Numbered from the stretch's first letter, positions 50,837-60,683 are shown. The stretch is DNA of 64,000 nt from Motilimonas cestriensis (GCF_021295315.1 NZ_JAIMJA010000004.1:186001-250000), one strand, 5' to 3'. Numbers and translations are program-made. Notes: a model not told the origin generated them from the letters alone.

Positions 50837-51508
50837 TTAAGCGCCATTTGATAGTGATGAAGCTTTTCGTTGTTGCTTAGTAAACAAATACCAACCCAAC
50901 CAGAAAAATACACTTAAGCCTACGGCAGTGAGAATCGCTGGCTTTGGATTTTGCAGGGTGCTAAAGGATCCAGCATAAGCGGCGATGGTTGCGTAAGGCA
51001 CTGCGCTGGCGATCCAAATTCCGAGAAAACGCCAAAACGGCATTTTTGTCAGTCCTGCCATGCAAGCGCTCACTTCCGGTAAAATTGGCATCGCGCGTGA
51101 CAGTAAGATCATCATGGCGCCGTAGCGATCAAAGCCATCGATCATCTCTGTTCGCTTTGCTGGATCGCGGATGAGCAGGCGAACGAATGGTTGACCAAAA
51201 TACTGACTCAAAATATATCCACCTAAACCTGCTAACAATAGGCCAGTACTTGCTGCTAATGCGCCTTGGCTAAAGCCGAGAAAATAACCGGATAGAATAA
51301 TAATAGTGAGCGTCGGCATGGCGATAAACAAGTCTAAAAATAGTAAGCCGATCACCAGTGCAAATAAATAACCATGGGGTAGGGCGCTGGCTTGCTCTAA
51401 CCAGCGCGATATATCCGCCAAGCTAAGTATCCCCGCAAGCTTGAGGAAAATAAAGGTAGAAGCAAAGCCTAGGGCTAAAATTAACATCACTTTAAATAAC
51501 GATTTCAT
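50837..51508 (-). CDS. TVP38/TMEM64 family membrane protein
   Basis: 223 residues, about five or six hydrophobic segments, with the VTT-domain features 'GYFLGFSQGALAASTGLLLAGLGGYILSQYFG' and 'LLSRAMPILPEVSACMAGLTKMPFWRF'. Relatives of DedA are thought to be lipid scramblases or flippases. It follows the SDR gene by 29 bp on the same strand and is probably cotranscribed. Confidence 0.88.
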   Translation of the reverse strand: MKSLFKVMLILALGFASTFIFLKLAGILSLADISRWLEQASALPHGYLFALVIGLLFLDLFIAMPTLTIIILSGYFLGFSQGALAASTGLLLAGLGGYILSQYFGQPFVRLLIRDPAKRTEMIDGFDRYGAMMILLSRAMPILPEVSACMAGLTKMPFWRFLGIWIASAVPYATIAAYAGSFSTLQNPKPAILTAVGLSVFFWLGWYLFTKQQRKASSLSNGA

Positions 51509-51537
51509 ATTGTTGTCCTTTCTATAGGAATTCAGTT

Positions 51538-52305
51538 TCAGGAAGCTTTCATCAGTTTGTAAGCCATGTTGGGCGCAAAGCGCATCAGCAAACGTAGTAA
51601 TTTAACTTTGCCGATGTCGTTATCTAAGGTGCCGCGCTCAATGCCACGAATAATATGTTGAGCGGCCTCTCGAGCAACTAGCTTCCCTGATCCTCTACCT
51701 TCTGTCATGGCGGTATCCACCAATGGCAATAAGGCTTGTTGCACTAACACCGAGGTGTGTTCGAGCTGATAACGTAACGACAAACTAAAGCTGTTCAGTG
51801 CACTTTTACTGGCGCAGTAAATGGCAGATTGGGCTTTTGGCGCGATGGCAAGGCCCGAATTGATATTGACGATCCGAGCAGACTCACTGGCCATTAATGT
51901 GGGCAGCAGCAGATAAGTGAGCTGGCAAATAGCGGTAAAATTGACGTTAATCTCACTTGCTATTTGTTGATATTGGAAATTGGGATCTATGTATGTTGCA
52001 GTGTGTTGCACAGCGGCATTGTTAATGAGTACATCGACTTTAGATACTTGCTTTAATAACTGAGCTAGCTTAGTTTCGAGCAACGTGGTGTCGTTCAAAT
52101 CGGCGTGAATGCCAATAACATTTGGGTACTTTTGCTGTAAATCGTTGAGTTTTGCAACGCTGCGGCCAATCACATAAAGGTGATTCGCTGGGGCAAGCAG
52201 CTGTACTAACTGCCTTCCAATCCCAGCGGTGCCGCCAGTGATGACGATGGTTTTATTGGTCAGTTGCATCTGTTTCTTTTTAGACCGCGTATTACTTTGT
52301 AACAT
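51538..52305 (-). CDS. Short-chain dehydrogenase/reductase
   Basis: 255 residues. NAD(P) loop GGTAGIG near residue 25, NNAA near 95, and catalytic YCASK near 163. Start ATG 52305 has AAAGGAG 5 nt upstream; the alternative ATG 12 codons later lacks one. Family members of this type reduce carbonyl or acyl groups in small molecules; substrate unknown. Divergent from a Crp-like regulator, which probably controls it together with the TVP38 gene. Confidence 0.9.
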   Translation of the reverse strand: MLQSNTRSKKKQMQLTNKTIVITGGTAGIGRQLVQLLAPANHLYVIGRSVAKLNDLQQKYPNVIGIHADLNDTTLLETKLAQLLKQVSKVDVLINNAAVQHTATYIDPNFQYQQIASEINVNFTAICQLTYLLLPTLMASESARIVNINSGLAIAPKAQSAIYCASKSALNSFSLSLRYQLEHTSVLVQQALLPLVDTAMTEGRGSGKLVAREAAQHIIRGIERGTLDNDIGKVKLLRLLMRFAPNMAYKLMKAS

Positions 52306-52437
52306 GTGAGCTCCTTTCGATTTAAGCTCACTGTAAGTAGAAAGTTAGCCGAGGTAATTAACCTAGGTTAAAACGCTGATAATAGATCGGAGCATTGTCT
52401 TGGTTCGTATTTGTGATGGTTGCGGAGTAGAAATAAT

Positions 52438-52965
52438 ATGGATATTAAACAATACGTCATCGAGCATGGCCGCCAAGTGAATTTAGCTGCGGGGCAGCAC
52501 TTATTCCGTCAAGGCGAGATGGAAGACGCGTTATATTTTGTTAAACAAGGGTTATTTAAAGCTTATTATTTATGTCAAGACGGTAAAGAGCTGGTGAAGT
52601 CTTTTATTGCTGAAGGTGATGTGATCACGAATTTATCAGCGGTGTTTGAGCGTGAGCCTTGTACTTTTAGTTTGCTGGCCTTAGAGCCAGCAGCGTTGGT
52701 CAAGGTCGACTTTGATTCGCTTTACCAACATACCTTAGATGATCTTGAATTAAGTCGCTTTATGCTCGCATCATTAATCAAGCTGGCACAGAAAAAGGAG
52801 CGTCGTGAATACGAGTTTCTGTGTTTAGATGCCACCACCCGTTATCAGCAATTAATGCAGCACCAACCGGATTTACTCCATCGCATTACCCAGAACGACA
52901 TCGCCCGTTATTTAGGGATCACCCCAGTGGCATTGAGCCGGATTAAACATGGGCGTAAAGCGTAG
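52438..52965 (+). CDS. Crp/Fnr-like regulator
   Basis: 175 residues from ATG 52438 (GCGGAG upstream); the TTG 18 bp earlier is less likely. Cyclic-nucleotide-binding fold at the N-terminus ('QHLFRQGEMEDALYFVKQGLFKAYY'), then a short C-terminal HTH 'ITQNDIARYLGITPVALSRIKHG'. No Cys cluster of the FNR type, so iron-sulfur sensing is not indicated. Divergent from the SDR-TVP38 pair, a likely target. Confidence 0.88.
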   Translation: MDIKQYVIEHGRQVNLAAGQHLFRQGEMEDALYFVKQGLFKAYYLCQDGKELVKSFIAEGDVITNLSAVFEREPCTFSLLALEPAALVKVDFDSLYQHTLDDLELSRFMLASLIKLAQKKERREYEFLCLDATTRYQQLMQHQPDLLHRITQNDIARYLGITPVALSRIKHGRKA

Positions 52966-52998
52966 TTGCAAGGATAGTTGCTTGGGAAATCCTCCCAT

Positions 52999-53016
52999 TG
53001 TTAACCGTAGTTAACA
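52999..53016. repeat. Inverted repeat after the Crp-like gene
   Basis: TGTTAAC-CGTA-GTTAACA. No T tail, so not an obvious terminator. Confidence 0.4.
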
Positions 53017-53121
53017 GCTCACAGCAAAAATATATATTCATACTCGTTTCATGGTAAGCGTGCCTTTAACGTTGAGTTATATGCCCGCTTTTTCTGTTCT
53101 CGCTCGCCAAATTATTATCTA

Positions 53122-53967
53122 CTAAACGTTTATGACTCGTCCCACATAAGTAGATGTGACTTTATTTATCAGTGAGGGGTGTTGACCGATAGCATCAGTG
53201 GCTCGTGCGCCCGTGCAGTGGGAAAGGTACAAGTGCTGCCAAGGTTGTTGATGAAGATATTGGACACTGGCATCAAGCCGCTCACTCGTCGCGTTAGCTA
53301 AATGTAGGCCGCCGATTAAGTGAGTTAGTGGGGCGTTTGGCTCTTGTTGCTGGATAAACGCCAAGGTGTTGATTAAACCTGTGTGACAACAGCCCGTGAT
53401 CACGCAGATGCCGTGTTTAGTTGTTAACCATAAGCTTTGATCATCCAATAGTTGATCAATATGCAATCCTGCTTGATCTAAATAGAATGGACCGCTGGTA
53501 TTTTCCAAGAGATGAAATTTGGGGATAGTGCCAGTTAAGCTAATTTCTGCAGTGAGCTTGCATGCCTGAGAAGTTAAGTGGATCAAGGCTGGATCGTGCT
53601 TGGCGATCGCTTGTTTGGCCGAGTTAGGCATGCCGATCATTTTTACTGGCTGGTTATCATGTAACACATATCGCTCAACGGTGCAGTCAGGATGCAGATA
53701 TAACCGACAGTGCGGATTTAAACCCAGTAGTTGAGCAAGGTTGCCGGTATGGTCGTAGTGACCATGGCTAAGTGCAATGGCAGTTAAATTGTCTAAGGGG
53801 ATGCCGAGTTGCTCTGCGTTTTCAAATAGGGCGAGCCCTTGCCCTGTATCAAATAAAATTCGTTCTTGATCGCGTTCAATTAATACAGCAAAGCCATGTT
53901 CGCTGAGCAAAGGCGGTGTTGCGATATTGTCTGCTAATACGGTTATACGTGTGCTGTATTGCGCCAT
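53122..53967 (-). CDS. MBL-fold metallohydrolase
   Basis: 281 residues. The metal motif SHGHYDH lies at residues 67-73 (H68, H70, D72, H73), with further ligands in 'TGCCHTGLIN' near 195 and 'GGLHLA' near 225. The sequence resembles the subfamily annotated as dihydropterin ribofuranosyl-aminobenzene phosphate synthase-like, a label that comes from archaeal homologues and need not hold here. Its ATG overlaps the stop of the thioesterase gene by 1 bp. Members of this subfamily are found beside DUF134/NifX-like genes in other bacteria, as here. Confidence 0.88.
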   Translation of the reverse strand: MAQYSTRITVLADNIATPPLLSEHGFAVLIERDQERILFDTGQGLALFENAEQLGIPLDNLTAIALSHGHYDHTGNLAQLLGLNPHCRLYLHPDCTVERYVLHDNQPVKMIGMPNSAKQAIAKHDPALIHLTSQACKLTAEISLTGTIPKFHLLENTSGPFYLDQAGLHIDQLLDDQSLWLTTKHGICVITGCCHTGLINTLAFIQQQEPNAPLTHLIGGLHLANATSERLDASVQYLHQQPWQHLYLSHCTGARATDAIGQHPSLINKVTSTYVGRVINV

Positions 53968-54455
53968 TATCTCGCCTTTGATTGAAAAAACTTAGCCCGC
54001 GCTTTAACCACTAATTGGCCGTTAACAAATAATTTAGCCTGCACGTTAAATAAGGGCGGATGGCTGGTAACTAGGCTTCCCTGCATTAAAATTTCACTGC
54101 CTACGGGAACGGGATGCAAATAACGAACACACATTTCAGCAGTGACGGCCGTTATTTCGTGGCTAAATAAGGTTTGGCACATGGTTGCGTCTACTAACGC
54201 AGCTAATACGCCGCCATGGATAATGTCCTGATAGCCTTGTTGATGTTGGCTACCCTTGGTGTGTGCCCACACTGAATTGTCTGAACTGAAAAAATTAAGT
54301 TTTAAGCCCATCAGGGCGTTTGGGCTGCATAAAACGCAGTGTTGGTGGCTTGGCTGTTTGGCGACGGGCAAGAGTTGCTGGCCGCTATCATTGGGCTGAG
54401 CATGTTTAATTAAGTTCTGTAGTGTTGCAGTTGCAGTCCTAAGCTGACTACTCAT
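53967..54455 (-). CDS. PaaI-type hotdog thioesterase
   Basis: 162 residues with the hotdog-fold signature 'HGGVLAALVDATMCQTLF' near residue 80 and 'VRYLHPVPVGSEI' after it. Probably hydrolyses an acyl-CoA; the natural substrate is not evident. A short N-terminal extension carries a Cys pair ('HQHCVLCSPN'). AAAGGAG precedes the start. First gene of the leftward pair; its promoter region holds a 24-bp palindrome. Confidence 0.88.
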   Translation of the reverse strand: MSSQLRTATATLQNLIKHAQPNDSGQQLLPVAKQPSHQHCVLCSPNALMGLKLNFFSSDNSVWAHTKGSQHQQGYQDIIHGGVLAALVDATMCQTLFSHEITAVTAEMCVRYLHPVPVGSEILMQGSLVTSHPPLFNVQAKLFVNGQLVVKARAKFFQSKAR

Positions 54456-54474
54456 TAGTTGCTCCTTTGTAAAA

Positions 54475-54498
54475 AGTTATTGGCATATGCCAATAACT
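54475..54498. promoter_or_regulatory. 24-bp perfect palindrome between PaaI and DUF134 genes
   Basis: Half site AGTTATTGGCAT followed by its exact reverse complement. TTGGCA inside the palindrome (54480-54485) with TAGGAT 17 bp later (54503-54508) could be the DUF134 promoter, so a protein bound here would block it. DUF134 proteins are HTH regulators, making it the prime candidate. Confidence 0.75.
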
Positions 54499-54538
54499 AA
54501 ATTAGGATAGCATAAGTACTTAGCAAAGAGCACCAATA

Positions 54539-54850
54539 ATGAGACCCAAAATCAAACGTCATATTTGTCCACATCATGGCTCGCCTTATCGTTTTTTTAA
54601 ACCAAATGGCATCCCCACGAGTGAGTTAAACCAAGTCAGTATTGCGGTGGATGAGTTTGAAGCCATTCGGCTGGTAGATCTTGAAGGCTTATCTCAGCAA
54701 GATGCCGCTAAGCAAATGCAAGTATCGAGGCAAACATTCGCCAACATTCTGAAGCAGGCTCGGCATAAGATCACTCATGCCTTGGTGCATGGCGAGGCTT
54801 TGGCTCTTGGCGAAAACAGACCAATAATTGAACAAAAGGAATCAAGATGA
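54539..54850 (+). CDS. DUF134 HTH regulator
   Basis: 103 residues. The sigma-factor-like HTH 'DEFEAIRLVDLEGLSQQDAAKQMQVSRQTFANILKQARHKI' is the hallmark of DUF134; the N-terminus 'KIKRHICPHHGSPYRFFKPNG' carries conserved Cys/His. These regulators usually accompany NifX/NifB-like metal-cluster proteins, and the next gene, overlapping by 4 bp (ATGA), is one. It probably acts on the palindrome upstream. Confidence 0.92.
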   Translation: MRPKIKRHICPHHGSPYRFFKPNGIPTSELNQVSIAVDEFEAIRLVDLEGLSQQDAAKQMQVSRQTFANILKQARHKITHALVHGEALALGENRPIIEQKESR

Positions 54851-55248
54851 TTTATGCCATCGCGACAAGTAATGACAAGTTATCCCATCGTTTTTCTCAG
54901 TCTGAGAGCTTCGATTTTTATGACCAACAGGGGCAGCGTTTAGCGCGGATTGAGAATCCGGCACTTACCACATCGTGTTGTCAGGGCAAAGCGCAGTTAA
55001 TTAATATGCTGACTACCATGGGCTGTAAAACAGTCATCGTTAGAAAGATAGGCCAAAAAACCTTGGCTAAACTTTTAATGGCGGGGTTAGAGGTAGAGCA
55101 AGGTAATACTCGTCATTCGGTTACTGAGTTATTGGCGCACGCGAAGACGCGAAGCCATTCACTTACTTGCCCAGATCAAGGCGTGCTGCCTCAAAATGGC
55201 AGCTGTCAGCATGCTGGTTGTCATGGCCACATAAATGGTTGTCACTAA
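54847..55248 (+). CDS. NifX/NafY-type metallocluster-binding protein
   Basis: 133 residues with the dinitrogenase iron-molybdenum cofactor domain ('MIYAIATSNDKLSHRFSQSESFDFY' start; 'MGCKTVIVRKIGQKTLAKLLMAGLEV'). A C-terminal tail rich in Cys and His (NGSCQHAGCHGHINGCH) looks like an added metal site. No nitrogenase genes are in the window, so the role is probably general metal or cluster handling. Overlaps DUF134 by 4 bp and the NqrM-like gene by 1 bp. Confidence 0.9.
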   Translation: MIYAIATSNDKLSHRFSQSESFDFYDQQGQRLARIENPALTTSCCQGKAQLINMLTTMGCKTVIVRKIGQKTLAKLLMAGLEVEQGNTRHSVTELLAHAKTRSHSLTCPDQGVLPQNGSCQHAGCHGHINGCH

Positions 55249-55478
55249 TGGAATATGTGCTAGCTTTTGTGATTTTTTTATTCATCTCTCTAGCCATGGC
55301 GCTGGGCGTAATTTTTAAGCGCCGCGCCATTCAAGGCAGTTGTGGTGGCCTCGCCAGTATTGATATTGAGCCCAGTTGTGATTGCCAACAAGTGTGCGCC
55401 GAGCATCGGGTGTTGTATCAAATCCAAGAGCCTTCAACCAAACCCAAACCAATAATAGCAACCAAGTTAATCAGTTAG
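55248..55478 (+). CDS. nqrM: NqrM-like protein (Na+-NQR maturation factor family)
   Basis: 76 residues. One membrane helix (about 2-22) followed by the motif KRRAIQGSCGGLASI and three further cysteines in SCDCQQVC. This matches NqrM, which helps insert the iron site between NqrD and NqrE. nqrM normally follows apbE in the nqr operon; here it is translationally coupled (TAATG) to the NifX-like gene, so it could be a paralogue with a related metal-insertion role. The frame extends upstream to 55167 but ATG 55248 gives the family length. Ends with a 4-bp convergent overlap. Confidence 0.82.
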   Translation: MEYVLAFVIFLFISLAMALGVIFKRRAIQGSCGGLASIDIEPSCDCQQVCAEHRVLYQIQEPSTKPKPIIATKLIS

Positions 55479-56260
55479 GGCGTAACTAATTCTATGGTGA
55501 CCCTTTGGTTTAAATTTAGTTGATTGAAATGTCGGGTCCAATACTTCTTTATCAAGTGATCCATCAAGCCAGATTGTTTTGCTTTTATTAGCGCTGATTC
55601 AATAACAGGTTGTAAGTAAGCGTTTTGCTTACTGAGGTAAAAGACAAAGTCACGTTTGTAAGTAAAGAGTAAGTGTGGCTCGATAACTAGGTAGGGGTGC
55701 TGTTTTTGTTCCGACCAAATTTCATTGGCGCCGCGAGAGAAATAGTTCACTCCACCTTTACTTGATAGCATGCTGTATAAGGCGCGCCACTCACCATCTC
55801 TGACGATGTATGGCAATTTATTGGCTTGCCATACTTCAATGTCAAACCAATCAGCACCAAAACCGCCAATGGTGTTGATTCGACGAAAATCATCGAGGTT
55901 TTTCACTTGTGCATAGCGCTCTTTGTCATCTCTGGGGACCAGTAATATACGCTTGCTGATAAACCCGTTGGTGAGCCCTACGTTTACTTTTGTAAATTGG
56001 CGATTTCTTTTTGGCGTTTCGAGCATCCAAAATAAAGAGATGGTTTGGCTTTCAAGTAAGCGCACTGCGCGTTTTTGTGGTACGTGGCTATAAGGTGTCA
56101 CTAAGGTTACTTCGACTCCTTGAGCGGATAGTGCGCTAATCAATAGCTCATGGTAGTACTCATGACTGCCATCTTTACTGGCAGGTAGAATTAACTCGAT
56201 TGGCTCGCCAGCATAGAGAAAAGGGCAAAACAACCATAACAGCAATAACCACACTTTCAT
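55475..56260 (-). CDS. Periplasmic solute-binding-like protein
   Basis: 261 residues from ATG 56260, which has AGAGGTG before it and starts a clear signal peptide (MKVWLLLLWLFCPFLYA); the ATG eight codons upstream lacks a ribosome binding site. The fold resembles ABC amino-acid-type solute-binding proteins (family 3), with 'YAQVKNLDDFRRINTIGGFGADW' and 'LIKAKQSGLMDHLIKKYW'. There is no permease nearby, so it may be a sensory or orphan binding protein. Confidence 0.8.
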   Translation of the reverse strand: MKVWLLLLWLFCPFLYAGEPIELILPASKDGSHEYYHELLISALSAQGVEVTLVTPYSHVPQKRAVRLLESQTISLFWMLETPKRNRQFTKVNVGLTNGFISKRILLVPRDDKERYAQVKNLDDFRRINTIGGFGADWFDIEVWQANKLPYIVRDGEWRALYSMLSSKGGVNYFSRGANEIWSEQKQHPYLVIEPHLLFTYKRDFVFYLSKQNAYLQPVIESALIKAKQSGLMDHLIKKYWTRHFNQLNLNQRVTIELVTP

Positions 56261-56384
56261 TTGCACGCACCTCTTACTTAACATTAGGCAAGATTGAGCG
56301 GTTGTAGAGCGGGTAGGCTCAGATATGAGGTAAATTTGTTTTCAATATATTCGCTATCAAACGAAAGGTTTACCCTTAGCGGCA

Positions 56385-56418
56385 ATAAAAAACGGGCATA
56401 TGAATAGCCCGCTTTTTT
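56385..56418 (-). terminator. Terminator of ppc
   Basis: Stem of GCGGGC/GCCCG(T) type with flanking A and T runs on both sides; on the minus strand it lies just after the ppc stop. Confidence 0.88.
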
Positions 56419-56441
56419 ATTTACTTTTACACTCGGTGGTA

Positions 56442-59075
56442 TTAGCCGGTGTTACGTAAGCCTGCTGCAATGCCAGCAATGGTCACCATTAACGCTTGAT
56501 CAATGGTTGGGCAAATTTGCTCACCATTAGCACGTGAACGGCTTAGTAGTTCAGCTTGTAGTAAGTTAAGTGGATCAATGTACGGGTTACGCAGATTAAT
56601 CGACTCTTTGATCCAAGGTTGCTCTTCCATTAGCTTGTGCTTTGGAATGGTTTGTAAGACACAGTCACGGGTTTGTTTTAGCTTATTACGTAAGCTTAAG
56701 CCTAAGCCGTGTAGTTCTTGTGGTACTAAACGTTCTTCATAGAATTTAGCTAATTCTTCATCCGCTTTCATAAATACCATTTCAAACATTTCTAAACGGG
56801 TATGGAAGAAAGGCCAGCTTTGGTACATTTCTGTTAATAGCTCTTGCTTGCCTTGCTCTAGGGCGCGACCCATTGCATCGCCGGCACCGAGCCATGCTGG
56901 TAGCATGAAGCGGTTTTGTGACCAAGCAAATATCCATGGGATAGCACGTAAGCTTTCAACGCCGCCATTTGGTTTACGCTTCGCAGGGCGGCTACCCAGT
57001 GGCAGTTTTCCTAGCTCAAGCTCAGGTGTGACGCTACGGAAATAAGGTACAAAGTCTGGCTCATGTTGCACCATGCCACGGTACTCAGTACATGAGTCTT
57101 CCGATAGTTGGTCCATCATGTCACGCCACTCTTGTTTTGGCGCCGGTGGCGGTAATAAGTTCGCTTCTAAAATCGCCGCGGTGTAAAGGTTGAGTGATTG
57201 CTGAGCAATGCTTGATAAGCCGAACTTAAAGCGGATCATCTCGCCTTGCTCAGTTACCCGTAGGCCACCTTTTAATGAACCAGGAGGTTGTGATAACAAG
57301 GCTGCGTGTGCTGGTGCACCGCCACGGCCAATGGTACCGCCGCGGCCATGGAACAAGGTTAGACGTACATTGTTTGCTTCACAAAGGGCGACTAATGCCT
57401 CTTGCGCACGGTATTGTGCCCAGTTAGCGGCCAGCACGCCGGCATCTTTTGCTGAGTCAGAATAGCCGATCATCACATGCTGTTGACCGTTGATATAACC
57501 ACGATACCAGTCAACAGCGAATAAGCGTTTAATGACTTCTTCTGCGTTGTTTAAGTCGTCTAAGGTTTCAAATAATGGCGCTACGGCAATGCGGAATGGA
57601 CAACCACATTCTTTTAACAGTAGTTGCACTGCTAATACATCTGATGCTTGGCGCGCCATGGAAATAATATAGATACCTAGGGCTTGCGGATCGGTTTTTG
57701 CCACTACTCGGCAAGTATCTAATACTTCTTGATTATCAGGCATCGGCTGCCAATCTTGTGGGATCAGTGGACGCTTGCTGTTGAGCTCTTGTAATAAGAA
57801 GGTTTGTTTTTCTTCTTCGTTCCAGCTGGCGTAGTCACCAATACCTAGGTAACGAGTTAGTTCAGCGATCACATCGCCGTGACGTTCGCCGTCTTGGCGG
57901 ATATCGAGTTTAACAAGGTTGATACCAAAACAAGCTACGCGGCGCAGCACATCTAACAACAGCCCATCTGCAATAATGCTCATGCCGCAGTCATGTAATG
58001 ATTCATAACATAGGGTTAGTGGCTGGGTCAGTTGTTCGGTGCGATTGATAAGGTCGCGCGCTTCGGTGTATTCGCCTTGCAGCGTTGCGCTAAGATAGTT
58101 TAAGGTTTCTTTTAGATCGCTGCGCAGGCCTTTTAACAATTCACGATAAGGTTCGTGTACATCGCCCGCTACTTCGCGCAGCGCGTCGTTACAGTCCATC
58201 ATTGACAGCTCGCTAGTCAGCTGTTTGATGTCTTTAAGGAATAAGCTAACGCCAACCCAGCGACTTGATAGCAATACTTCTTCCGTTACCTTGCTAGTAA
58301 CAAATGGGTTGCCGTCGCGGTCTCCACCCATCCATGAGGTAAAGGTAATAGGAGCGGCATCGATTGGCAAAGCAAAGCCAAAGTTCTTTTGTACGCGCTC
58401 ATCGAGATTGCGAATGTAATCTGGCACCGCTTGCCATAGGCTGTTTTCAACGACGGCAAAGCCCCATTTAGCTTCATCTACTGGCGTAGGACGTTGTTTG
58501 CGGATCTCGTCGGTGTGCCAAGCTTGAGTAATTAACTCTTCTAATCGATAAAGTAGCTTTTCTTTTTCGCGCTCTGAAATATCGCTTAGTTCAAGTGCGG
58601 CTAAGCAGTTATTGATCGCTACATGTTTGTGGATCAAGGTGCGACGGGTAATCTCTGTGGGATGGGCCGTTAATACCAAGTCCATTTTCATTTCTTCAAT
58701 GGCGGCTTTTATTGCTTCTGGAGTGGCATCTGACGCTTTTAATTTGCCAAACAACTCGTCAATTGGGTCGGGTGCGCAAACTTGCTCTTCACAGTGGCGC
58801 GAAGTGGTATGAAACTGCTCTGCGATGTTAGCGAGATTTAAAAAGTGAGTGAAGGCGCGGGCTACAGGCAACAATTCATCGTCCGACAGGCCTGCAAGCA
58901 TAGCTACGAGTAATTCTCCGTCTGCGTCATTACCAGCACGAGATGATTTAGACAGTTGTCTAATGGTTTCAATTTTATCTAGAAACTCTGCACCTAGGTG
59001 GTTGGAGATAGTTTGCCCTAATAACTGACCTAGCAAGCCTACGTTACTGCGTAGAGCAGCATACTTGTCGTTCAT
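56442..59075 (-). CDS. ppc: Phosphoenolpyruvate carboxylase
   Basis: 877 residues (E. coli 883). Makes oxaloacetate from PEP and bicarbonate to refill the TCA cycle. Catalytic His lies in '[13 protein letters not shown]' near residue 137; the glycine-rich loop '[16 protein letters not shown]' lies near 575; '[10 protein letters not shown]' follows; the chain ends in the invariant RNTG. Neighbour of argE, as in E. coli. Confidence 0.98.
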   Translation of the reverse strand: MNDKYAALRSNVGLLGQLLGQTISNHLGAEFLDKIETIRQLSKSSRAGNDADGELLVAMLAGLSDDELLPVARAFTHFLNLANIAEQFHTTSRHCEEQVCAPDPIDELFGKLKASDATPEAIKAAIEEMKMDLVLTAHPTEITRRTLIHKHVAINNCLAALELSDISEREKEKLLYRLEELITQAWHTDEIRKQRPTPVDEAKWGFAVVENSLWQAVPDYIRNLDERVQKNFGFALPIDAAPITFTSWMGGDRDGNPFVTSKVTEEVLLSSRWVGVSLFLKDIKQLTSELSMMDCNDALREVAGDVHEPYRELLKGLRSDLKETLNYLSATLQGEYTEARDLINRTEQLTQPLTLCYESLHDCGMSIIADGLLLDVLRRVACFGINLVKLDIRQDGERHGDVIAELTRYLGIGDYASWNEEEKQTFLLQELNSKRPLIPQDWQPMPDNQEVLDTCRVVAKTDPQALGIYIISMARQASDVLAVQLLLKECGCPFRIAVAPLFETLDDLNNAEEVIKRLFAVDWYRGYINGQQHVMIGYSDSAKDAGVLAANWAQYRAQEALVALCEANNVRLTLFHGRGGTIGRGGAPAHAALLSQPPGSLKGGLRVTEQGEMIRFKFGLSSIAQQSLNLYTAAILEANLLPPPAPKQEWRDMMDQLSEDSCTEYRGMVQHEPDFVPYFRSVTPELELGKLPLGSRPAKRKPNGGVESLRAIPWIFAWSQNRFMLPAWLGAGDAMGRALEQGKQELLTEMYQSWPFFHTRLEMFEMVFMKADEELAKFYEERLVPQELHGLGLSLRNKLKQTRDCVLQTIPKHKLMEEQPWIKESINLRNPYIDPLNLLQAELLSRSRANGEQICPTIDQALMVTIAGIAAGLRNTG

Positions 59076-59477
59076 AGCTGTTGTCCTTACATTTGTTGTG
59101 TTTTTACAACTTTTTTATTTTTCTGTTCGTGTTTCGAATCAGTTCAATAAAACCCATTTAAAGCCTGTTTAAAACCTAATAACGCTAAACTTATCGTTAA
59201 CTTGTATCTAATCTATCCGCAAAACGGGCGCTGGGTCAAATAAACTCAGTCGATTTATTTAACCGATAGCCCATGTGAAAGTTACGGTTTTTTGTGTAAC
59301 TTTCTTACATTTCTATTAAGGCGAGCGATGAAACTAGTTGCTGATTCAATGAATTAGCCCGCCAAGCAGCTTTTTCGTTACTGTTTACTTTTACCGCCAT
59401 TACTCATAAATCTGCTGTTTCAATCGCCAAATTCAAGTTTCTTCTTAATTGGAGCCTTGGTTCTGGACTAATCAGAC
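59076..59477. other. 402-bp intergenic region between ppc and argE
   Basis: No gene supported on either strand. The one clear structure is an inverted repeat GAAAGTTAC (59277-59285)/GTAACTTTC (59296-59304) with a T-rich 10-nt centre, possibly a hairpin or operator in the ppc upstream region. Confidence 0.5.
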
Positions 59478-60626
59478 TTAGTCTAAGCAAAAGCGTTTAA
59501 TCAGTGAACTAAGCAGTTCGCTGGTTGGTTTAACAAAAGAAAGATCCAAATATTCATCAGGTTGATGCGCTTGGCCAATATAACCCGGCCCCATGACAAT
59601 GGTGTCACAGCCGAGCTGTTGAATAAATGGCGCTTCGGTGCAGTAGTTAACGGCTTCGGCTTTATGGCCGCTAAATTGTTCGGCGGTCTGCACTAAATCT
59701 GATGTCTCACTGCAGGAATAAGCAGGGATCGGTTCGTGAAGATGAAATACATCGACCGCGCCCGGGTATTGTTGGTCAATGCCAGCCAATGCAGATTTTA
59801 AAGTAATGAACAATTCATTGGGGCTCACACCCGGAATAGGGCGCATATCAATATGCAACTCGCAACAACCACAAATACGATTTGGGCTGTCGCCGCCATG
59901 GATATGGCCAAAGTTTAGGGTGGGGGCGGGTACTTCAAAGTGAGGGCAGTTGTATTTTTCTTTAAACAGTTGCTGCACTTTCAATAGTTCTGCTAATACC
60001 TTATGCATCACTTCAATGGCGTTCAACCCTTTACTGGGATCGGAACTATGGCCGCTGCGACCGGTAATACGAATGGCTTCCGACATATGGCCTTTGTGCA
60101 TAAACACGGGAACCAACCCCGTTGGCTCACCAATCACGGCGTAATCCGGTTTAATGTGCTGACGGCTGGCAATATCACGCGCACCAGCCATGGTGGTTTC
60201 TTCATCGGCAGTAGCGAGAATGCGCAGTGGTTTATTGATAGTGGTCAGGTCTAACCCTTTTACCGCCTCAAGAATAAACGCGAAGAAGCCTTTCATGTCG
60301 ATGGTGCCAAGGCCGTATAAGCGATTGCCATCTTCAGTGAGTTTAAAGGGATCTTTGCTCCATTGGCCATCATCAAACGGCACGGTGTCGGTGTGGCCTG
60401 CCAGCAATAAGCCTCCTTCACCTTGGCCTAGGGTCGCGACCATATTGTACTTACCCTCTAGACCAGGAATTGCTGTTACTTCAACGCTAAACCCTGCGGT
60501 TTCAAACCAGCTGGCAAGTTTGGTGATTACCTGTTGGTTGCTCTGATCCCAAGCCGAATCGGTAGAGCTAATAGAAGGCGTAGCGATCAATTCACGATAA
60601 GTTTCGATAAATCCAGGTAATGACAT
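59478..60626 (-). CDS. argE: Acetylornithine deacetylase
   Basis: 382-residue M20 metallohydrolase releasing acetate from N-acetylornithine. Metal and catalytic residues: H78 and D80 (GHTDTVP), D110 (GTIDMKG), E142/E143 (ADEETTMAG). A GAGG site precedes the ATG. Divergent from argC with two ARG boxes between them, the same arrangement as E. coli argE/argCBH. Presence of argE implies the linear arginine pathway. Confidence 0.97.
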   Translation of the reverse strand: MSLPGFIETYRELIATPSISSTDSAWDQSNQQVITKLASWFETAGFSVEVTAIPGLEGKYNMVATLGQGEGGLLLAGHTDTVPFDDGQWSKDPFKLTEDGNRLYGLGTIDMKGFFAFILEAVKGLDLTTINKPLRILATADEETTMAGARDIASRQHIKPDYAVIGEPTGLVPVFMHKGHMSEAIRITGRSGHSSDPSKGLNAIEVMHKVLAELLKVQQLFKEKYNCPHFEVPAPTLNFGHIHGGDSPNRICGCCELHIDMRPIPGVSPNELFITLKSALAGIDQQYPGAVDVFHLHEPIPAYSCSETSDLVQTAEQFSGHKAEAVNYCTEAPFIQQLGCDTIVMGPGYIGQAHQPDEYLDLSFVKPTSELLSSLIKRFCLD

Positions 60627-60644
60627 AGAACCTCAAAATTTAAA

Positions 60645-60683
60645 TTTAAATATTAATGCAGAAATATTGCATAAAAAGTTAGT
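60645..60683. promoter_or_regulatory. Two ARG boxes (ArgR operator) and argC promoter
   Basis: 18-bp box TTTAAATATTAATGCAGA (60645-60662) and a weaker one (60666-60683) separated by 3 bp, the canonical pair spacing. The argC -35 TTGCAT (60667-60672) lies in the second box with TAGCAT 17 bp downstream (60690-60695). ArgR bound with arginine would repress both directions. Confidence 0.8.
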
